From assembly GCA_019448385.1 (NCBI GenBank), contig JAGTXO010000047.1, positions 62,001 to 126,000 of the forward strand: DNA of 64,000 nt, written 5' to 3'. The number at the start of each line of letters is the position of its first letter. Position 1 is the stretch's first letter. The translations under genes and the position numbers were made by a program. Of this stretch, positions 54,326-61,235 are shown one piece after another. Origin of the DNA: Diacronema lutheri. Taxonomy: Eukaryota; Haptophyta; Pavlovophyceae; Pavlovales; Pavlovaceae. The notes under the pieces are model-generated. The model was not told the origin of the DNA and searched no databases. It was given only the letters and a program-made list of their open reading frames with translations.

Positions 54326-56935
54326 ATGTCGCTCAAGACCGAGGACAACACCGCTGACGTGGAGGCTGAGCCAGTTGGCGGCCTCGACGTGTGCTCAAAC
54401 GTGTCGTGCTCCAAGGAGGGCCTCCTCGGCTCGTACGACTGGAAGTGGCTGTGCACGCCGCAGTTTGCGGGCTGCTCGCGCGGCCCCAGCAACACGCTCG
54501 CGCCGCCACCCTTCCTCGCCAAGGACGACAAGCTCCCACTCCTCGTCTCGCTCATCATGGGCTTGCAGCACTGCCTCGCCATGCTCGGCGGCATCGTCAC
54601 CGTCCCGGCGCTCATCGCGGGCGACGCGTGCTTCGCCTTCCAATCGGACGAGAAGCTGTGCGCGTCCAAGGAGTATATGATCTCCGCGTCGCTCTTCACC
54701 TCCGGCTTCCTCACGATCATCCAGATCGTCCGCTTCAAGCTCGTGAAGGGCTACTACCTTGGCACCGGCCTGCTCTCGGTGCGCACCTGCGCGCCGCGCC
54801 TGCGCGCCGCGCCCGCGCGCCGCGCCACGCCGCGTCACGTCGCGCCGCGCCGCACCTCACGCCGTCGCCACCGCGCCGCGTCGCGTCGCGTGCAGGTGAT
54901 GGGCACGTCGTTCACGTTCCTGCCCATCGCGCGCGACATCGTCGTGTCGGAGATCCGCGCCGGGCGCTCGGGCTTCGAGGCGTACGGCGCGTTCCTCGGC
55001 ACGTGCATGGTGGCCGCCCTCCTCGAGATTGGCCTCTCCTTCATCCCGCCCAAAGCGATGCGTAAGATCTTCCCTCCGGTCGTCACGGGCACGTGCGTGA
55101 GCCTGATTGGCATGGGCCTGGTCGCGACGGGCATGAAGTACTGGGGCGGCGGCGTCTTGTGCGCGCACTCAACCGCGCGCTGCGCGCTCACCGCGCACGC
55201 GCCTCGCGCCACAATGGGCCGCACCGCAGAGCACGCCACATGTTCACGCGCGCGCGCGCCTGACGCCTCGCGCCACGCCACCCGGCGCCGCGCGCCGCGC
55301 GCCTCCGCGGGCAGCTGCGCGGAGAACACCTTCTCGCGCGCGGCGGCGTTTGGCGGCCCGCAGCTGTGCACGGGCAACGGCGAGGTGATGCTCGGGTACG
55401 GCGCGCCCGAGTACTTTGGACTCGGCTTGTCGGTGCTGCTGATGCTCGTCGCGCTCAACATCTTCGGCTCGCCCTTCATGAAGAACTGCGGCGTGATCAT
55501 CGCGCTCTTCTTTGGATACATCGTGAGCGCGATCGCGTGGTACACCGACGCCAACGGCAAGGAGCTGCGGTACGTGACGGCCGCGCGGATCGAGTCGGCG
55601 CCGTGGGTCTCGTTCCCGTGGGTGACGACGTTCCCGCTCGGCTTCTACCCGCCCGCCTTCATCCCGATCCTCATCGCCTTCGTCGTGACGTCCGTCGAGA
55701 CGATCGGCGACATCGCCGCGTCTTGCGATGCCTCGCAGATCCCGTCGACCGGCCGCGACGCCGAGACGCGCATCCAGGGCGGGCTGCTGTGCGACGGTTT
55801 CAACTCACTTATCGCGTGCCTGATGACCACGCCGCCCAACACCACCTTCTCGCAGAACAACGGCGTCATCTCGCTCACGCGCTGCGCGTCGCGCGCCGCC
55901 GGGCTCGCGTGCGCTGGCTGGCTGATGCTCTTCGGCGTCCTCGCCAAGTTCGCCGGCGTGATCGCGTCGATCCCCGAGTGCGTGCTCGGCGGCATGACCA
56001 TCTTCCTGTTCGCCAACGTCCTCGTCTCAGGCATCGCAATCATCACGGGCTCTGGCGCCCTCAACCGACGTAACCGATTCATCCTCGCGATCTCGCTCGG
56101 CGTCGGGCTCGGCGTCACGGCCGTGCCCGAGTGGGCAGAGGGCGGCGGCGTCGCCGCCTTCTACGGTGGCAACCTCAAGCACAACATCGGCCTGATGCCC
56201 GCCAAGGACGCGTGCATCGTTTTCCCCAAGCGGGTGCGCGCGCGCTTCCGCAAAACGCGTCGGCACATGCATGCGCGCGCCGGCTCGCGCCAGCGCCAGC
56301 GTTCGCGCCAGCATTCGCGCCGACGCGATGGACCGCCGATCCACGCCAACCTGCCGCGCGCAGCTTGTCACGGCCTCGCCCGAGACGTGCAAGCTGAGCG
56401 GCGAGACCTTCCCCGCCAGCAAGGACGTGTGCAAGGCGATCGGCGGCGTGCACTCGGCGGCCAAGACGCAGCTCGTCGAGGAGAAGGGCTGCGTGAACAA
56501 CAATGGCTTCTGCTGCATCGCGTACGACACGAACCGCAAGATGTGGCGGGACACGGGTGCGCGCGCGCGCACCGTGCCCGCATCCGCGCGGCAGTGGCGC
56601 ACCGCACCGCTCACCCGGCCCATGCCGCGACACGGCCCCGGCGCTCGCGCGCGCCCGTCCCCGCAGTGGTTATCATTATGAAGACGCCGGTGCGTCTCGC
56701 GCGCGGCTCTGCTGGCTCCCCTACCATGCCCACCCGCCCGGGCTCCCCTACCATGCCCGCCCGCCCGCCCGCCCACGCCCACGCCCACGCACCGCACCCC
56801 GCGTGTCTTGCGCAGTACTGCATCGGCACGCTCATCGCGCTCGTGCTCAACGCGATCATGCCACACGAGGAGATGGACGACTACGAGAAGTCGCAGCACG
56901 GCTTCGCGCCCGGCGCGACCATCAGCAAGATGTGA
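54326..56935 (+). CDS. Uric acid/xanthine permease (NCS2/NAT family, UapA-like)
   Basis: Six exons (54326-54778, 54896-55158, 55315-56233, 56364-56556, 56667-56689, 56816-56935) give 656 aa. The family takes up purines through the plasma membrane with H+ or Na+. Diagnostic residues are present: the Gln-His pair in TM1 (GLQHCLAMLGG); TSVETIGDIAASCDAS in TM8, with the conserved Glu and Asp; and the NAT signature SQNNGVISLTRCASRAAG, nearly identical to fungal UapA. Exon joins restore family sequence (YYLGTGLLS|VMGTSFTFLPIA). The 23-nt exon 5 gives DT|VVIIMKTP|YCIGTLIAL, which rebuilds the last membrane segment. An unusual feature is an inserted loop of about 65 residues, rich in Cys (PETCKLSG..., CVNNNGFCCIAYD), between the last TM segments. 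Substrate is inferred from the signature only. Confidence 0.92.
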   Translation: MSLKTEDNTADVEAEPVGGLDVCSNVSCSKEGLLGSYDWKWLCTPQFAGCSRGPSNTLAPPPFLAKDDKLPLLVSLIMGLQHCLAMLGGIVTVPALIAGDACFAFQSDEKLCASKEYMISASLFTSGFLTIIQIVRFKLVKGYYLGTGLLSVRTCAPRLRAAPARRATPRHVAPRRTSRRRHRAASRRVQVMGTSFTFLPIARDIVVSEIRAGRSGFEAYGAFLGTCMVAALLEIGLSFIPPKAMRKIFPPVVTGTCVSLIGMGLVATGMKYWGGGVLCAHSTARCALTAHAPRATMGRTAEHATCSRARAPDASRHATRRRAPRASAGSCAENTFSRAAAFGGPQLCTGNGEVMLGYGAPEYFGLGLSVLLMLVALNIFGSPFMKNCGVIIALFFGYIVSAIAWYTDANGKELRYVTAARIESAPWVSFPWVTTFPLGFYPPAFIPILIAFVVTSVETIGDIAASCDASQIPSTGRDAETRIQGGLLCDGFNSLIACLMTTPPNTTFSQNNGVISLTRCASRAAGLACAGWLMLFGVLAKFAGVIASIPECVLGGMTIFLFANVLVSGIAIITGSGALNRRNRFILAISLGVGLGVTAVPEWAEGGGVAAFYGGNLKHNIGLMPAKDACIVFPKRVRARFRKTRRHMHARAGSRQRQRSRQHSRRRDGPPIHANLPRAACHGLARDVQAERRDLPRQQGRVQGDRRRALGGQDAARRGEGLREQQWLLLHRVRHEPQDVAGHGCARAHRARIRAAVAHRTAHPAHAATRPRRSRAPVPAVVIIMKTPVRLARGSAGSPTMPTRPGSPTMPARPPAHAHAHAPHPACLAQYCIGTLIALVLNAIMPHEEMDDYEKSQHGFAPGATISKM

Positions 56936-57198
56936 GCGCCACCGGTAAGTCGAATGGACTCAGCGTCAAGACCCTCCCCTCCGTCCGCGTCTCGCCCTGC
57001 GGCGGGTCGAAAGTCGAAACGGCGGCCCAAGCGCGCGATGAATATGTTCCGCTGCGTACGGCCGACCCGCGTACCAAATATTGCGCACGCGTAGAGCGTA
57101 GCTGCTCCTCACGCGCATGGCGCGCGGCTAGTCGCTCCCACAGCACTACGCAGGCCGACGTCGACGGGTGGTGCGGGTGAATCGCATGCAAGCGGGGT

Positions 57199-57397
57199 GA
57201 CCGGCGGCCGATCGTCGAACTCGACGCGCTGTGTGTGGCTGTGCAAGCGGGCGGTGCAGCGGGCGCGACAAGTGACGGTGTGCACGGCGCGCTCGATCTC
57301 GAGCGCTTGCTCTGCGCGCAGCCGTCGCGCGCGCCTTGACGGGCGAGGGTGCGACAGCCACCCACAGCGCGTCGAGTTCGACGATCGGCCGCCGGTC
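57199..57397. repeat. 44-bp inverted repeat in the 5' region of the exchanger gene
   Basis: Left arm 57199-57242 (GACCGGCGGCCGATCGTCGA...) and right arm 57354-57397 are reverse complements with a single mismatch. The spacer is 111 bp. The right arm ends 105 bp before the exchanger ATG at 57503. The intergenic stretch is 56936-57502; the remainder shows no gene. Could be a foldback element or a structured 5' UTR. Confidence 0.9.
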
Positions 57398-57502
57398 GAG
57401 CGCGGCGGCGCGCAGGCGCCTCCGGCCCGACGGCCGTACGTCCTTGCCGTCTCTTTTTAAAAGTATGCCGCAAAATCTCGCCTCTTGGCTGTCCGGGTCG
57501 CC

Positions 57503-60439
57503 ATGGCAGCGGCGCTACTTGCGCCGCTCGCGGTCCTCGGGGTCGGCTACATCTTCTACCTGCTGCACGTCGTGACAGACGGCTACTTTGTGCCGGCGTG
57601 CGCGATCTGCTGCGACTGGCTCCACCTGCCCGACGACGTTGCCGGCGCGACGCTTCTCGGCGCCGGCCTGAACGCGCCCGAGCTTTTCGGGCACGCCGTC
57701 GGCCTCGCGTCGGGCAACGCGGTCGGGCTGGGCGCGATTACGGGCTCGTTCAACTTCAACATACTCGCGATCGCGGGTTTTACCGCGTTGCTCACCCCGC
57801 CCAAGGTCCGGCTGCAGCTCGAGCTCCGCTACGTCGCGCGCGACGTGCTCGCGTACGTCGTCGCGCTCGCGCTTCTGCAATGGACGGCCCTCGACGGCAT
57901 CGTCGAGCTGTACGAGCTGGCGGTGCTGCTCGGCGCGTACGTGGCGTACGTGGCGACGTGCTTGCTCACAGGCGCCATCGCGCGCGCCTGCTGCTCCATC
58001 GGCCGGCGCCGCCGCTCGGCGCGCTCGCACAGCCGCCGGCGGCTCCGGCCGACGCTCGCGCGCGCGCCCGGCCTCGCGCCGCCGCCGCCAATTGCGCGCG
58101 CGGACTCGTTCGACGAAGGCGGTGCGGGCGGCGAGGCTGTGCTGGTGGACGAGAGCGCCGACGATGGCGTCGACGCCGCGCTGCGCCGGCCGCTCGTCGC
58201 CGCCGGCCGTCGCGCGGCCGACGCGCGCGCGCCGGCCGGCGGCGACGGTGCGGCCGGCGCGGCCAGCGCGCTCGGCGCGGGCTGCCTTCCAGCCGGCCCG
58301 TCGGAGGAGAGAGCGGCGGGAGCGGGCTCGCCTGGCCGACCACGCCCGCTTGCCGCCGCACGCTCCTCCTTCGTGCACCTCTCCAACGCCTTCCACGCCG
58401 CGACCGCATCCGCAACCGCACCGGACCGGTCCGGCCCCGTCGGCCGCCTCGCGCGCGGCCTCAGCGTCGCGTCCATGTCCATCTCGTCGGCGCTGCATGC
58501 GCTCGACGACGACGCGGACCAGGACGGCGCCGACGAGCCCGCCAGCGGCGCCGGCTGGCGCGAGCGCGGCGAGCGATGGCGTGACACGTCCGCCGTCGCG
58601 CAGGCGGCCGCGGAGGACGAGCGGTTGTGGCGTGGCGCGCTCTTTGACGCGGAGGCGGAGGCGGAGTACGCGGGCGGCGGCAGCGCGCGCGCGCGCGGCC
58701 GGCACCCGACGGCGCCGCTTGGCGCGTCGTGCGCGCTGGCGGCGGTCGGCGGCGGCAGCGGCGGGGGCGGGAGCGGGGCTGGGGGCGGGGGCGGGGGCGG
58801 GGGCGGGAACGGCGGGGTTGGGGGCGGGGGCGGGAGCGGCGGGGGCGTGCCGTCGATGAACCGTTCGGCCAGTTGCGGGTACGGCGACGGGCTGGGCATG
58901 GGAGCGGGCGTGGGCGCGGGCGCGGGCGCGGGCGCTGGTGCGGCAGGCGGCGCGGCGGGTGGCGTGGCGGGTGGCGTGGCGGGCGGCGCGGCCATGCCCG
59001 TGCGCTCCTTCTCCACCGCGTGCTGCGACGCGCTCGGCTGCGTCGGCGGCGGCGGGTCGCGCGCGGGCAACGCGGCGAGCTCATGGCTCCCGCCGTCCGC
59101 GCAGTTGACGGAACTGAGCGCATGGTCGCCGCTCGTCGCGGCGATGCCAGAATGGGAGGCCCGCGCGGGGTACGCCGCGCACGTGCGCGCCGCGCGCCGC
59201 GCGGGGTACAACTTGCGCCACGCCGCGACGGCCACGTCGTTCGGCCTCGGCGCGGCCGCGGCGGCGCACGCCGGCGCCGTCGACGGGGCGTGGCGCCCGG
59301 CCGCGTGCGCGTCGCGTGTGTCCGCCGCGGCCGTGTCGGACTACGACGCCTTCTCGGATGTGCCGGACTATGTGCCGGACTATGTGCCGGACGATGCGGA
59401 GGTCGCGATGCGTGGCTCGCGCTCGTCCGCCGCCGCGGGCGTCGGCGGCGCGGGCGGCGGGCCGCACGGGAGCGCCAGCGGAGGTGGGCACGGCTGGCGC
59501 GGGCCGCACACGTGCCCGCCGTCGACGTGCGGCTCGCGCGCGTCGTCGATCGGTTCAACGCTCGATTTGATGGGCGGTCACGGCGGTCACGGCGGTCACG
59601 GCGGTCACGGTGGCGGTGACGGTGGCGGTGAAGGCATGGGCGGCCGCAAGCTCTCGTTCGAAAGTGGTGGCGGTGTCGGCGGCGGCGGTGGCGGTGTCGG
59701 CGGCGAGTCGGCGCGCGGCGCGAGGCGCTCGAGCGCGCACGCAGACCTCGGCGAATTACCGCCAGTCAATTTTGGCGCCGACGAGGCGCCCGAGCCGCCG
59801 CTCGCCGCGCGCCTCCTCGAGTGGCCGACGGGCGGCAGCTTGGCCTCGCAGGCGTGGGCGCTGCTCAACCTGCCCGCGGCGCTCTGCCTCTACCTGCTCT
59901 TCCCGTCGCCGCAGGCGATGGCGCGCGGCTGGTTTGGCGTCGCGATGTTCGTCTCCGTCGCGCTCCTCGCGCTGATCACGTACGCGATGGCGCTGCTCTG
60001 CGACTACATCGGCCTGGCGTGGGGCATCCCCACCGAGCTCCTCGGCTCGACCGTCGTCGCGATGGGCACGTCGCTCCCCAACGTGTTCGCCGCGATTGCC
60101 GTCGGGCGCGCAGGCAAGGCGGACATGGCAGTCTGCCAGGCGTTCGGCTCGAACGCCTTTGACGTCTTCGTCGCCTTCGCGCTCCCGCTCGCGGTCAAGA
60201 GCATCGCGCTCGGCGGCGCGCCGCTCCAAGTCGAGGCGAGCTCGCTCTCGCGCGACGTCACCGTCGACCTCGTCTTCGTCGCCCTCTTCCTCGTGCTCGT
60301 CGGCGCGTACCGCGGGCGGATGCGGCCGTCGTTTGGCGTGTGCTCCCTCGTGCTCTACCTGTGCTGGTTCACGGCCAACCTCGTCTCGGTATACGCGCAC
60401 GCACTCGACCAGATTTTGCAGGCAAACGGCTGGCGCTGA
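57503..60439 (+). CDS. Cation/Ca2+ exchanger, NCKX (SLC24)-like
   Basis: One exon, 978 aa. The CaCA superfamily exchanges Ca2+ for Na+/K+ across membranes. Hydrophobic segments cluster in two groups around a long cytoplasmic loop (about residues 165-770) of Gly/Ala/Arg low complexity. The alpha-1 repeat (about 45-95) has VAGATLLGAGLNAPELF and GAITGSFNFNILAIAG. The alpha-2 repeat (about 840-890) has GIPTELLGSTVVAMGTSLPN, then GKADMAVCQAFGSNAFDVFV. The Glu of APEL and the Asp of SNAFD match cation-binding positions Glu188 and Asp575 of NCKX2. The Asp548 equivalent in GTSxPD is Asn here. No cleavable signal peptide is obvious; the first hydrophobic segment begins at residue 3. The ATG at 57503 is the first in frame; the shorter N-terminus than in animal NCKX is notable. 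Confidence 0.85.
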   Translation: MAAALLAPLAVLGVGYIFYLLHVVTDGYFVPACAICCDWLHLPDDVAGATLLGAGLNAPELFGHAVGLASGNAVGLGAITGSFNFNILAIAGFTALLTPPKVRLQLELRYVARDVLAYVVALALLQWTALDGIVELYELAVLLGAYVAYVATCLLTGAIARACCSIGRRRRSARSHSRRRLRPTLARAPGLAPPPPIARADSFDEGGAGGEAVLVDESADDGVDAALRRPLVAAGRRAADARAPAGGDGAAGAASALGAGCLPAGPSEERAAGAGSPGRPRPLAAARSSFVHLSNAFHAATASATAPDRSGPVGRLARGLSVASMSISSALHALDDDADQDGADEPASGAGWRERGERWRDTSAVAQAAAEDERLWRGALFDAEAEAEYAGGGSARARGRHPTAPLGASCALAAVGGGSGGGGSGAGGGGGGGGGNGGVGGGGGSGGGVPSMNRSASCGYGDGLGMGAGVGAGAGAGAGAAGGAAGGVAGGVAGGAAMPVRSFSTACCDALGCVGGGGSRAGNAASSWLPPSAQLTELSAWSPLVAAMPEWEARAGYAAHVRAARRAGYNLRHAATATSFGLGAAAAAHAGAVDGAWRPAACASRVSAAAVSDYDAFSDVPDYVPDYVPDDAEVAMRGSRSSAAAGVGGAGGGPHGSASGGGHGWRGPHTCPPSTCGSRASSIGSTLDLMGGHGGHGGHGGHGGGDGGGEGMGGRKLSFESGGGVGGGGGGVGGESARGARRSSAHADLGELPPVNFGADEAPEPPLAARLLEWPTGGSLASQAWALLNLPAALCLYLLFPSPQAMARGWFGVAMFVSVALLALITYAMALLCDYIGLAWGIPTELLGSTVVAMGTSLPNVFAAIAVGRAGKADMAVCQAFGSNAFDVFVAFALPLAVKSIALGGAPLQVEASSLSRDVTVDLVFVALFLVLVGAYRGRMRPSFGVCSLVLYLCWFTANLVSVYAHALDQILQANGWR

Positions 60440-60498
60440 GCCGCTGAACCTTTGGTTTTTGCGGTGTCCTTTCTTTTGGTCTGCTTCTTACTGGTGGC

Positions 60499-61201
60499 CT
60501 ATGTCAAAATGACGCACTCCTTGCCCGTGCCGTTCTTGAGCAGCAGCGCCATTTGCGGGGCGGCGCCAGCTGCATCCGTCCTGAGGGCCGGAAGCGGAGG
60601 AAGACACACGGCAAGTGAGGTCCGACCAATGGACTTGTGGCCAAGTGGCGAGGGTACGTGCGCGTGCGCCAGCGAGCGCAGACGGCGGAGAACTCAGAGG
60701 CGGGAATGCGGCACGCCCCAATGCGCACGCTCGCGCAGGCAGCAAAAATGGTCAACGGCAAGACAGACAGTGAAGAGGCGCACATTGGCGAACAGCGCGC
60801 GTGGCGTCGCTGGAGCGGCGCGCACCCAAAGTCAAGGGTCACCAGCGACGTTGTGCGCTCGAGCGCCTTGCATAGAGCCACAGCACAGTCGCCCACTTTG
60901 TTCTCTCTGCAGCGCAAATGGCAGCGCGGGGGAAATGCGTTCTGAGGGGTGGGGGGGGGGGGGGGGGGGGTGGGTGTGGGGGGGGGGGCCTGGCTGGGGG
61001 ATCGGAAGAGCGCTGCAACGCAAGCCGCATGCTCGGGAAAGAAGCGGGCAATCGGATGGTGAGGGCAGGGCGAGGCGTGGGTGGGTGGGTGGGGGGGGGG
61101 GGGGGGGGGGGGCTGGCTGGGGGATCGGAAGAGCGCTGCAACGCAAGCCGCATGCTCGGGAAAGAAGCGGGCAATCGGATGGTGAGGGCAGGGCGAGGCG
61201 T

Positions 61202-61235
<34 letters not shown>

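Noticed and set aside
57485-57502. Upstream TTG as start of the exchanger
   Set aside because: Eukaryotic initiation at TTG is not expected, and an ATG follows at 57503 just before the first membrane segment.
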